A stretch of 64,000 nucleotides of DNA from Planctomycetota bacterium (GTDB lineage Bacteria; Planctomycetota; UBA1135; GCA-002686595). Within the stretch, counting starts at the first letter, position 1, and every line of letters begins with the position of its first letter. A program made the translations under genes and the position numbers. Positions 1-8,200 of this stretch are shown one piece after another. The notes beneath the pieces are model-generated. The model saw nothing but the letters and a program-made list of their open reading frames with translations. It had not been told where the DNA came from and made no database searches. The stretch covers positions 1 through 64,000 of the forward strand of contig NYUD01000048.1 of assembly GCA_002683825.1 (NCBI GenBank), written 5' to 3'.

Positions 1-2315
1 CGCACGTCTATACGAGCAGTGGGAACTTCTCGGTATCGCTCGTCGTCGAGGGCCCGGGAGGGTTTGACGCCGAGTTCAAGTTCGAGCACGTCACGGTCGG
101 CGTTCCGCTGGTCGCTGATTTCACGGCTACCCCGCTCTCGGGTGTTGAGCCCCTGAACGTCGTCTTCTCCGACCAGTCCACGGGCTCGCCCACGAGTTGG
201 GACTGGGACTTCGGTGACATGGGCACGTCCACGCTGCAGAACCCGACCCACACCTACGCGGTTGCGGGCAGCTATACGGTCCGTCTGACCGCGGCGAATT
301 CCGCGGGGCCGGACACCGAGACCAAGATCGGCTACATCACCGTCGGGAACACACCGCCGGTGGCGCAGTTCTCGGGCACGCCGCTCTCCGGTGACGCGCC
401 CTTGAGCGTCACCTTTACCGACCTCTCCACCGGCGTGGTGACGGGCTGGTTCTGGACCTTCGGAGATGGTGGGACGTCCACGCTGCAGAACCCGACCCAC
501 AACTACACGATTGATGGGACCTACACCGTCATCCTGACGGCGACCGGTCCCGGAGGGGACGGTACCGAGACCAAGCCCAACTACATCACGGTGAACGTCC
601 CCGCGCCACCCTCTGCCAACTTCATAGGAGCCCCGCTGATCGGCCCCCAGCCCCTCTCGGTGGCCTTCACCGACCTCTCGCAAGGAGCGGTCACGGCGTG
701 GGCCTGGAGCTTCGAAGGCGGCGGGACCTCGAACGAGCAGCATCCGACCCAGATCTTCAACCTCTTCGGCACGTACACCGTCACCCTGACGGCGACAGGC
801 CCCGGCGGCCCCGATACCGAAGAGAAGGTGGACTACGTGGTGGTGCTACCTCCTCCCCCGATTGTGGATTTCAGCGCTATCCCGACTTCGGGGATCGTCC
901 CCCTGACCGTGTTTTTTTCCGACACCAGCGCGGGTGTGGCTGTGTCGAGCTGGAGCTGGGACTTCGGGGATAGTGGGACGTCCACCGATCAGAATCCGTC
1001 GCACACCTACGACGCGCCGGGAACCTACACGGTCAGCCTGACCGCGACCAACGCGGGCGGTTCCGGCACCGAGACCAAGCTCGACTTCATCTCCGTGGAA
1101 GCGCTACCCTTCGGCGACGGGAGCTTCGAGCTCCAGACGGCGGGTCTGCCGCCCGACCTCCCGTGGATTGTTACCTCCGGCAGCGGACACGTCATCCAGC
1201 CGGGTAGCGGACCCACGACCGACAACGGGATGCCCGTCGAAGGCGCACAGTGGGCGCTGGTCTCCGCCCTCGGCACGAACGCGGCCACCCCGCCGACGAA
1301 TCCGGGCGGCCTGAGTTTTCCGCCCGTGGGTGCGGCCGGTTTCGCACAGAGCTTCGCCTTCGATCCGGACAACCCGGTTCTGATTTTCAACGCGGCCTTC
1401 ATCCTCTTCGGGCCCCAGGCGTCGACAACCATGAACGATTTCATGAGCGTGGATGTGACCAACGGCGTTGCGGCTCGCAATCTCTACTACGCCGACACCT
1501 TTTCAGCCTTCCCCAACACCTCGACGCGATTCGGTTTGCCGATGACCGACGTGGAAGCGGTCGGCGTGCACCTCGCAACGATCTTCCCGAATGCCGTTGC
1601 GGGAGACACGATCACCTTGGCGATCCAGACCGGCAACGGCGGCGACGCAACCCTTTCCTCGATGGGTTATGTCGACGACATTTTCCTGCGCAACGAGGCC
1701 CGCGCTACCTATCGCAACGGCAGGGGGATCAACCCCCCGTGCTACATCGCCGACCCGCCCATCCTGGGATCGCTCTGGACCGCCCAGATCGACCACCGCG
1801 ACCTGCCGACCGCCAACTTCGTGGTGATCCTCATTCGCAGGGACCAGGTCCTGAATGGCCCCAACACCACGATCGGCGAGGTCTTGGTGGGTGGCGCCAC
1901 GGTCCTGGACTTCCCCGCCGTGGCGAATCCCGCCGGGATCACCACCGTCCAGTTCCCCGTGCCGCTCAATCTTTCCCTGATGGGCCTGGGCGCCTCCCAG
2001 GGCTTGATCGTGGGCCAGACCTTTTGCAACGCGGTCGATTTCGAGCTCGGCTTCCAACCCACCGCCCCCATTCCCGCGGCCGATTTCAGCGCTACACCGA
2101 CCAGCGGTCCGGCTCCGCTGCCGGTTTCCTTCACGGATCTGACGACCGGACCCGTGACGAGCTGGAACTGGGACTTCGGTGATGGAGCGGTCTCCACGCT
2201 TGCGAGCCCCACCAACACCTACACGGTTCCCGGGACGTACACGGTCTTCCTGCGGGTCTCCGGGCCGGGCGGCCTGGATATCGAACGCAAGTTCGACCTC
2301 GTTGTGGCCCAGTAG
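1..2315 (+). CDS. PKD-repeat secreted protein, 5' end missing
   Basis: The frame (codons from base 3) is open at the left edge, so this is the C-terminal ~770 residues of a larger protein. The in-frame ATG at 219 falls inside a PKD repeat and is not a start. A partial PKD domain at the edge is followed by four full copies (about 108-345, 357-593, 603-845, 856-1095), each with a W-x-W-x-F-G/E core and a closing YTV-LTA strand. Then comes a non-PKD stretch (about 1105-1700), a domain opening with RNGRG and closing with FCNAVDFELG (about 1707-2064), and a last PKD copy (2074-2312). PKD domains are extracellular beta-sandwiches for adhesion or polymer binding. No catalytic motif is visible. The RNG...FCNAVD domain recurs in the gene at 61920. 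Substrate unknown. Confidence 0.85.
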   Translation, partial: HVYTSSGNFSVSLVVEGPGGFDAEFKFEHVTVGVPLVADFTATPLSGVEPLNVVFSDQSTGSPTSWDWDFGDMGTSTLQNPTHTYAVAGSYTVRLTAANSAGPDTETKIGYITVGNTPPVAQFSGTPLSGDAPLSVTFTDLSTGVVTGWFWTFGDGGTSTLQNPTHNYTIDGTYTVILTATGPGGDGTETKPNYITVNVPAPPSANFIGAPLIGPQPLSVAFTDLSQGAVTAWAWSFEGGGTSNEQHPTQIFNLFGTYTVTLTATGPGGPDTEEKVDYVVVLPPPPIVDFSAIPTSGIVPLTVFFSDTSAGVAVSSWSWDFGDSGTSTDQNPSHTYDAPGTYTVSLTATNAGGSGTETKLDFISVEALPFGDGSFELQTAGLPPDLPWIVTSGSGHVIQPGSGPTTDNGMPVEGAQWALVSALGTNAATPPTNPGGLSFPPVGAAGFAQSFAFDPDNPVLIFNAAFILFGPQASTTMNDFMSVDVTNGVAARNLYYADTFSAFPNTSTRFGLPMTDVEAVGVHLATIFPNAVAGDTITLAIQTGNGGDATLSSMGYVDDIFLRNEARATYRNGRGINPPCYIADPPILGSLWTAQIDHRDLPTANFVVILIRRDQVLNGPNTTIGEVLVGGATVLDFPAVANPAGITTVQFPVPLNLSLMGLGASQGLIVGQTFCNAVDFELGFQPTAPIPAADFSATPTSGPAPLPVSFTDLTTGPVTSWNWDFGDGAVSTLASPTNTYTVPGTYTVFLRVSGPGGLDIERKFDLVVAQ

Positions 2316-2391
2316 GCCAGCGGGCATGAACGGCGGTGGAGCCGACGCGGCGACGGGCGTCCTGCGGCTCGGCCCCGTCTCGCGCGCGCGT

Positions 2392-4092
2392 TCACCCCGA
2401 GCGCACCAGTGCCAGGGCCGCCGCCACCCGCCGTCCGTCGATGGCGGCGGACACGATGCCGCCCGCGTAACCGGCGCCTTCGCCGCTCGGATAGAGGCCG
2501 GCGACCGTCGGGGAGACCAGGGTTTGCGGATCGCGCACGATGCGCACCGGTGAGCTCGTGCGGGATTCGACGCCGATCAGCTGGCTCCGTTCCGAGGCGA
2601 AGCCCCGCATGCGGTGGTCGAAGGCCTCCAGGCCGCAGCGCAGGCGCGTGAGCATGCCGGCGGGCAAGACCCGGGCGAGATCGGCCGGTGTGAGACCCGG
2701 ACGATAGCTGGTTTTCAAGGCCTCACCCGTGCGACGGGATCCCTCCGCGACGAGGTCGGCGCGTTGCGCGGGAGCGCGATTCGCACCCCCGCCGGCGTGG
2801 GCGGCGACGGCCTCCAGGGCGTGTTGAAGCCGGGCGCCGAACAACGGGTCGTCGGCGGGGGTTCTCGGGCACTCGGTGGGGAAGCTCTCGGGGGAGCCGA
2901 GTGCGCGCGCTCGTTGCAGGAGCTCGTTCCAGCCATAGCGCTCGGCCTCTCGGCCGCACCAGTCCTGCGGTTCGATCGACGTGACCAGACCCGAGTTGGC
3001 GAAGGGAGAATCGCGACGGGACAGGCTCATTCCGTTGACGACGAGGCTTTGGGGGACGGTCGTCGTGGGAACGATGAACCCGCCGGGGCACATGCAAAAG
3101 CTGTAGACGCCGCGGCCGTCCTGTTCGCAGCTCAGCTCGTAGAAGGCGGCGGGAAGCTCGTTCGCGTCCCGCAGGCCCCCGTACTGGCATCCGTCGACCC
3201 AGCTCTGTGCGTGCTCGATGCGCACGCCCATCGCGAAGCCCTTCGGCTCGAGAGCAGCCCCGGCGTCGCGCGCCATGCGCAGGGCATCGAAGGCGCTGTG
3301 TCCGGTGGCCAGGACGACGGCGTCGGCTTCGAAGAAAGTCACGCGATCGGTTTCGAGATTGCGCGTGTGGATGCCGCGAACCCTCGGCTTTCCATCGAGC
3401 AGCGTCGTTTCGATCCGCTCGGCCCGTTGCCCGAAACGGACCCTGCCGCCGGAGCGCACGATCGTGTCGCGCATGGCTCTTACCACTTCCGGGAGACGGT
3501 TCGAGCCGACGTGGGGTCGCCAGGACACGAGGATCTCGCGCGGAGCGCCGTGGGCGACGAAGGTCTCGAGGACGCCGCGAATTGCGCGCTTATCACCACT
3601 GCGCGTATAGAGCTTGCCGTCGGAGTAGGTCCCGGCTCCGCCTTCGCCGAAACAGTAGTTGCTGTCCGGATCGACGGCTTCGCCGCGCTGCAGGGCTCGC
3701 AAGGAACGGCGACGGGATTGCACGTCACGACCGCGCTCGAAGACGCTGACGAAAAAACCGGCGGCCAGGAGATCCAGAGCGCAGTAAAGCCCCGCCGGTC
3801 CGCTGCCGACGATGGCGACGCGCGGGGCGTCGCGCTCCGCGGGAGCGAAGATCTGCGGGGCGTCCGGCGCCAGGGGAGGGACCTCTTCATCGCGATCGTA
3901 GGCGCCGAGCTGCACGCGCCACATGCGACGGCCCGGGCGCGCGTCGAAGGAGATGCGCCGGAGTCGCACGGCGGCGAGGGTCTCGGCGGCGAGCCCCAGC
4001 TTCTTCGCCGCCCGGCGCTTGAGCAGGTTCTCGTCCTGGAGCGAGGGGGCCTCGGTCGAGGGGGGGAAGGAGAGGGTGATTTCGTGGGGCAC
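2392..4092 (-). CDS. FAD-dependent dehydrogenase, COG2509 type
   Basis: A 566-residue protein with an N-terminal ~85-residue RNA-binding-like region, then a dinucleotide-binding motif GSGPAGLYC near residue 96 and an FERGRDV strand end, as in the COG2509 group of uncharacterised FAD-dependent dehydrogenases. Further family landmarks are CFGEGGAGTYSDGKLYTR, a VLATGHSAFD segment and a C-terminal GLYPSGEGAGYAGG flavin-binding motif. It is cytoplasmic and has no signal peptide. The ATG at 4092 opens directly into the conserved N-terminus. The gene converges with the PKD protein, leaving 76 nt, and is divergent from the gene at 4300. The physiological substrate of the family is not known, and the neighbours do not reveal one. 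Confidence 0.85.
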   Translation of the reverse strand: MPHEITLSFPPSTEAPSLQDENLLKRRAAKKLGLAAETLAAVRLRRISFDARPGRRMWRVQLGAYDRDEEVPPLAPDAPQIFAPAERDAPRVAIVGSGPAGLYCALDLLAAGFFVSVFERGRDVQSRRRSLRALQRGEAVDPDSNYCFGEGGAGTYSDGKLYTRSGDKRAIRGVLETFVAHGAPREILVSWRPHVGSNRLPEVVRAMRDTIVRSGGRVRFGQRAERIETTLLDGKPRVRGIHTRNLETDRVTFFEADAVVLATGHSAFDALRMARDAGAALEPKGFAMGVRIEHAQSWVDGCQYGGLRDANELPAAFYELSCEQDGRGVYSFCMCPGGFIVPTTTVPQSLVVNGMSLSRRDSPFANSGLVTSIEPQDWCGREAERYGWNELLQRARALGSPESFPTECPRTPADDPLFGARLQHALEAVAAHAGGGANRAPAQRADLVAEGSRRTGEALKTSYRPGLTPADLARVLPAGMLTRLRCGLEAFDHRMRGFASERSQLIGVESRTSSPVRIVRDPQTLVSPTVAGLYPSGEGAGYAGGIVSAAIDGRRVAAALALVRSG

Positions 4093-4299
4093 GGTGAGAA
4101 GGGCCGCATTCTGGTCCCTCGGGTGCAGGGGTGGAAGAGCTCTAAGTTATTTAGAAGCCAATATTTAGGCATCCGATAGGGGTCGTGGGGGGGGCCTTCG
4201 CGGCTCGCAGCCTCGGACGCGGGGAAAGCGATTCATGGGTTACCAACCCCCCGTTCGAAACCTACAGTGGAGGACGTATCTACCCACCACGGAGTACCG

Positions 4300-5343
4300 A
4301 TGAAGCTGCAGTTAAAGTTCCTGAAGCAGATGACCGCTTTCGGTCTCGCCGCCTGGATGATCACCCTCGTCGGTGCCCCCGCCGGTGCCGCACCCCAATG
4401 ATGACCCCCCGCTCGTAGCAGCCCCGGTGGGGCTGCAGGCGGTGCTGCGGGTGGATCTGGCGCAGGTCAGCCCGGTGGTGCAGGTGGTGTAGGCGGAGGC
4501 GGTGCCGTCGGAGGCGGGGCTCCGGCCCCCGCGCAGCCGGGAGGCCCTCCTGCGGTCGCTGCGCCCGGTGGCCCGGGAAGCGGCGGCTCACCGTTCCTGT
4601 CGGTGGCGCGTGGACCCTCCAGCCGACGCGTACTCGATATCGATTGGCGCCACCCCGTCTATCGGGTGGAGGAGCAGGTGGCCGAGGGCCGCTCCAGGGC
4701 CAAGGCCCAGCGCAAGGCGTTGCCGGCGGACGAGGCCCTGAACTTCATAAAAGGTGATGACCAGCGCCCGTTGATCGTCTTGCGAGAATGCAAGACGTGC
4801 ACGGGGACGGAGGACGCTCTGCTCAGTCGCAACAGCGACAACGAGCGTACCTACCTGTTGTCCCGGTGGTTCCACTGCGTGAAGCTCCCGCCCGATGTAC
4901 TCGAGGACGATCATCCCTTCCGGAATCTTTTCTCCGGGGATGTGGCCGCACACCTCTTCGTCTGCAACGCGGATGGCACGGGGCGCCGCGAGCTCTCCGG
5001 TTCGAAGATGCGCAGCCGTAGCGAGCTCTGGGACGCGATGGGGGGGGCGATGGCGGCCAACTACAAACAGAGCACCAAGAAGCCTCTCCGGGCGCTGGCG
5101 AACCTTCTGGACGAGCTGGACGGGATCGACCTCGCCGTCAACGAGATCGAGACGAAGCTCGAGATCGCCATCGCGACGGACGGCATAAAGGACCGCCGCA
5201 CGAAGAAGCTCCTCCGAAAGAGAACGGACCTGCTGACCAAGCGGTCGGACCTTTTTGACGAAGTCGCGCAGGCTTTTGCGATACAGCTCAAGCTCAGAAT
5301 CCCCAAAAAGGACCTTGACCTACCGGCAAAAAAGGCGGGTTGA
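4300..5343 (+). CDS. Candidate selenoprotein with tandem UGA; secreted thioredoxin-like
   Basis: A GGAG Shine-Dalgarno five bases upstream introduces ATG 4300 and a signal peptide (residues 1-30, hydrophobic core, AGA cleavage site). Codons 34 and 35 (4399-4404) are TGA TGA. The same frame then continues without a stop for 312 codons: a Gly/Ala/Pro-rich linker (residues ~36-100), a domain with CKTC followed by FHCVKLPPDV and HLFVCNADGTG that looks thioredoxin-like, and a charged helical tail. An ordinary caller would start at GTG 4603 and lose the signal peptide. A hairpin with a GGT loop lies 21 nt after the second TGA, in the range for a bacterial SECIS. I infer Sec-Sec insertion. The alternative is a pseudogene with two nonsense codons. 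The domain family is not recognised. Confidence 0.55.
4418..4436 (+). promoter_or_regulatory. Candidate bacterial SECIS hairpin of the tandem-UGA gene
   Basis: An eight-base perfect stem (4418-4425 with 4429-4436) closes a three-base loop GGT at 4426-4428. The loop begins 22 nt after the last base of the second TGA. Bacterial SECIS elements lie inside the coding region, with an apical loop about 16-37 nt past the UGA and a G in the first loop positions, and this fits. A hairpin could also arise by chance in GC-rich Gly/Ala codons. Confidence 0.5.
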
Positions 5344-6580
5344 ACGATTTCACGGGTTGGGCCGCGGTCCGCATTCGCGTGCGGCCGCGGCCCTCGTCTG
5401 TTCGTGCGCGACCCTCTTGCTCTTCACACCGGGGGTCGGGGCCCAGGGGGGGCGCAAGGAACGGCCTGAGCTCGACCCCTACACGAAGGGCGAGGCGGAG
5501 GCGCTGCGGACGGCAGGCTACAGCTCCTTGGGACCCTTTGTCGTCGGTGAGGGGCATACCAGCGAGACGGTTCTGGCCTACCTGGGTAACCCTCCGATTC
5601 TGTGGATCGAGACGGAGCACTTTCGCCTCGGATGCAGTCTCGACGAGTACAAGGTGGTCGAGACGGAAGAGCGCCGGAAGATTCGCATGGAACTCGCCCG
5701 CCTCAAGCTGAAGCTCCCCCGCGTCAAGTCGAAGGCAAAGACGCTCGATCCCTGGTTGCGCGCCCATCTCTTCGCGCAGCGGCTCGAAGAGCTGCACTCC
5801 GAGTTCTGCGAGACCCTGGGCGTGCTTCCGTCGGGCACGGATCCGCCCGAGGCGTCCCGGGCCCGTGCGCGCATAGGGACGAAGGGGCCCCTGAGCGTGC
5901 TCGTGTTGCAGCTCGAAAGCTCGCTTTCGCGTTACACGCAGGAGTTCTGCACCTCATCGCGTGCGGACACGCACACCGAGTTCTTCCAGGGGACGGGAAC
6001 GTTCTTGTACGGGATCGCCGACGGCTCGCTCGAGTCGACCGATACGGCCCTGCACTACGCGGTAGCCTTCGGCGTGGCCCAGGCGCTTGGCTTTTCGATC
6101 CACGGCTTTCCGAACACGCCGCCACGCTGGTGGACGGTGGGACTGGGACGCTACTTTGCACGGAGGGTGGATTCGAAAATTCAGCTGTACATGTCCGCCG
6201 GCGGCGATGCGCTGCCTTCCGACAAGCTGGCCGACTGGGAGACCCTCGTGCTGGGACGGGTCAACGCGGATTATTACCCCGACTGGGACTCGACGCTTGC
6301 CTGGTCCGATGCGGGCGAGATGAAGTTCGCCGACCACATGCTTCTGTGGTCGCGCATGGACTACTTGCTGGATCAAGACGCGGAGATTCGTGCGAAACTG
6401 GTCGAGGCCTTCCACGGCCCCGTGGAGGCCACGGAAGACTGGAGAGCGGTGCTTTCCGCGCGACACGCGAATGGCTTGACCGCGGCGATCGGGATGGAAA
6501 TAGACGAGCTGGACGCCGCCTGGTGTCTGTGGGTCAGGGAGAACTACACGAAGAAGGGTCGCAGGCGCCGGGGACGTTGA
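5255..6580 (+). CDS. Secreted protein, possibly a degenerate gluzincin-type peptidase
   Basis: Translation from 5255 gives 441 residues, but the first ~35 overlap the preceding gene. A TTG at 5357, just before an alanine/leucine-rich signal peptide ending in VGAQG, is a likelier start. The protein is hypothetical. Its middle has the layout of a peptidase-MA-like domain: a helix LHYAVAFGVAQAL where HExxH would stand, then PRWWTVGLGRYFARR where such enzymes carry an E-G-x-x-x-Y-F helix. The first histidine is kept, but the catalytic glutamate and second histidine are absent, so it is probably not a zinc protease. It follows the tandem-UGA gene with an overlap and is probably co-transcribed. Function unknown. 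Confidence 0.7.
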   Translation: MTKSRRLLRYSSSSESPKRTLTYRQKRRVERFHGLGRGPHSRAAAALVCSCATLLLFTPGVGAQGGRKERPELDPYTKGEAEALRTAGYSSLGPFVVGEGHTSETVLAYLGNPPILWIETEHFRLGCSLDEYKVVETEERRKIRMELARLKLKLPRVKSKAKTLDPWLRAHLFAQRLEELHSEFCETLGVLPSGTDPPEASRARARIGTKGPLSVLVLQLESSLSRYTQEFCTSSRADTHTEFFQGTGTFLYGIADGSLESTDTALHYAVAFGVAQALGFSIHGFPNTPPRWWTVGLGRYFARRVDSKIQLYMSAGGDALPSDKLADWETLVLGRVNADYYPDWDSTLAWSDAGEMKFADHMLLWSRMDYLLDQDAEIRAKLVEAFHGPVEATEDWRAVLSARHANGLTAAIGMEIDELDAAWCLWVRENYTKKGRRRRGR

Positions 6581-6622
6581 ACTACAAGCGCCTGCCCCGG
6601 CACCCCCGAGGCGGTGCCCGGT

Positions 6623-6645
6623 GAACGGCGGAGTTCGCTCCGTTC
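6623..6645. terminator. Hairpin in convergent gap, possible terminator
   Basis: GAAC at 6623 pairs with GTTC at 6642, and inside it GGAG and CTCC close a TTCG tetraloop, with a small GGC bulge on the left arm. It lies between the converging genes ending at 6580 and 6704. No T-tract follows on either strand, so intrinsic termination is only possible. Confidence 0.3.
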
Positions 6646-6703
6646 AGCGACGCGCAGGATCGATGGTTCGTGTGCGCCGTTCGAGCGCGCAGGTCCCATG
6701 TTC

Positions 6704-8167
6704 TCACCTACCAGGCGCTTCGAGCCGCCGCTTTCCGTCCTTCGAACGCCGTGACTTCTCACCGTGTGCACTGTGGGCATCCGGCGCGTCGAAGTCGCGA
6801 TCCCACAGCTGGCACGTGACCTCGACGTGCTTTTGATCGAGCCCCTCACAGTAGTTCGTGTAGATGCAGCGACGGATGCTCTGGCCGCATCCGGTTTCCA
6901 TTTTCAGGAACCAATCCGGATCCGCCAGGCTCTGGCGAGCGGCTGCTGCAATGTCACAGTCGCCGCGTTGCAGCGCCTCTTCGGCCTGCTCGAAGGAGTG
7001 GATGCCGCCGCACCCGACGATCGGTGTGTCGTACCCGGCCGACCGCACGCGGTCACGAACGCGACGGATCAGGGGGAGGTTGCGTCCGAAGGGACCAGGT
7101 TCGTCTATGTGGACCGTAGGCATGCACTCGTGGCCGCTCGGTCCGGTGTAGGGATAGACAGCAGCGCCGATCCTGGGTTGTTTCGCGTCATCGAACTTCC
7201 CGCCCTTCGACAGAGACAAGTAATCCAATCCCGCGCGTGCGAAACATTCACCATAGTACTCGGCCTCTTCGATGCGACTACCGCCTTCGATGACTTCGTC
7301 GGACAGGTATCTACAACCCAGGGCGTAGTCCGTGCCCACTTCCTTGCGTACCGCCTCGATGACTTCCAGGGGCAAACGTATGCGCTGTTGCATCGAACCG
7401 CCATAGCCGTCACCGCGCGTGTTCGTGCGCGAAAGAAACGAGGCCATGGTGTAGGCGTGGGCAAAGTGCAGCTCGACACCGTCGAACCCCGCCTCGCGGG
7501 CGCGGCGGGATGCGGCGGCGAATAGATTCGGGAGCACCTGTGGAAGCTCGGCCACGTGGGGGAGATGCTCGTCGGTCACGCGCTCGCGATAGCCGTGGGT
7601 CAGGTCCTCGACCTCGCGGGTTTGAAGTACGCCCATGAGCTCCTCCTGGGGCAGGGCCAGAAGCGCGGCGCGCACCGTTTCGTCGGTTCCACGGGCCGCC
7701 TCTTCATGACCCAGCCGGGCCAGGCCGTCTCGGTGATGGGTCTTGAGTTCGAGAAAGCGCTGGAGGTACTTCTCCCTGGGCGGGCGTCGGCGGACCACGA
7801 GAAAATCGATGATCTGGATGAAGAGGCGCGTGTCGCCTTGTGACCGATCGCGCACGGTTTCGACCAAACGGCGCAGTCCCGGCACAAAGCGATCGTCTCC
7901 GATGCGTAGCAGCGGTCCGCTCGAAATGTCGCGCACGCCCGTGGCCTCGACCACCAGTACGCCCGGTTTTCCATCGGCGAAACGCCCGTACCAGCGCTCG
8001 TTCTCCGGCGTGACCAGGCCCTGGTCCGTCGCGCGCCAGGGAACCATGGCCGGTACCCAGGTGCGTGTACGAGCGGAAATGGGGCCGATGGCGATCGGAG
8101 AGAAGAGCAGACTCTCACGGGCTTCTCGGGCCGTGGGCCAGCGGGCTTGGGGAATGGGGAGCTTCAA
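6704..8167 (-). CDS. Old yellow enzyme family FMN oxidoreductase
   Basis: An NADH:flavin oxidoreductase of the COG1902 family. The barrel begins at LLFSPIAIGPISARTR, includes the active-site stretch HFAHAYTMASFLSRTN with a following GDGYGG, and ends with the phosphate-binding VGCGGIHSFEQAEEAL. The C-terminus has C-x5-C and a further Cys 12 residues later, unlike the C-x2-C-x3-C cluster of 2,4-dienoyl-CoA reductases, so an Fe-S centre is doubtful. The frame is open to 8560, but that would overlap the divergent SDR gene. TTG 8167 (MKLPIPQAR, 487 residues) is the sensible start. It faces an SDR/RidA/hydratase/dehydrogenase operon, suggesting reduction of an enoyl or aromatic CoA ester, as in the reductase half of 2-aminobenzoyl-CoA monooxygenase/reductase. 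That role is inference. Confidence 0.8.
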   Translation of the reverse strand: MKLPIPQARWPTAREARESLLFSPIAIGPISARTRTWVPAMVPWRATDQGLVTPENERWYGRFADGKPGVLVVEATGVRDISSGPLLRIGDDRFVPGLRRLVETVRDRSQGDTRLFIQIIDFLVVRRRPPREKYLQRFLELKTHHRDGLARLGHEEAARGTDETVRAALLALPQEELMGVLQTREVEDLTHGYRERVTDEHLPHVAELPQVLPNLFAAASRRAREAGFDGVELHFAHAYTMASFLSRTNTRGDGYGGSMQQRIRLPLEVIEAVRKEVGTDYALGCRYLSDEVIEGGSRIEEAEYYGECFARAGLDYLSLSKGGKFDDAKQPRIGAAVYPYTGPSGHECMPTVHIDEPGPFGRNLPLIRRVRDRVRSAGYDTPIVGCGGIHSFEQAEEALQRGDCDIAAAARQSLADPDWFLKMETGCGQSIRRCIYTNYCEGLDQKHVEVTCQLWDRDFDAPDAHSAHGEKSRRSKDGKRRLEAPGR

Positions 8168-8186
8168 AGATAGGAACGGGCTATCT
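8168..8186. promoter_or_regulatory. Inverted repeat between divergent start codons
   Basis: AGATAG (8168-8173) and CTATCT (8181-8186) form a perfect 6-nt inverted repeat around a 7-nt spacer, inside the 33-nt gap between TTG 8167 on the minus strand and ATG 8201 on the plus strand. The arms are AT-richer than their surroundings and resemble -10 hexamers pointing both ways. It could be an operator or a pair of very short promoters giving near-leaderless transcripts. Confidence 0.35.
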
Positions 8187-8200
8187 AACCTAGTGGCCCC

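Noticed and set aside
2614..4179. 521-residue open frame on the plus strand opposite the COG2509 gene
   Set aside because: It lies fully antisense to a gene with clear FAD motifs; long antisense frames are common in such GC-rich DNA and this one has no recognisable motif.
4241..4260. Sequence resembling a tRNA T-loop (GTTCGAAA)
   Set aside because: No pairing T-stem, anticodon arm or acceptor stem could be found around it.
4185..4418. 77-residue plus-strand frame across the start of the tandem-UGA gene
   Set aside because: It has no ribosome site, overlaps a better-supported start at ATG 4300 in another frame and looks like composition-driven open frame.
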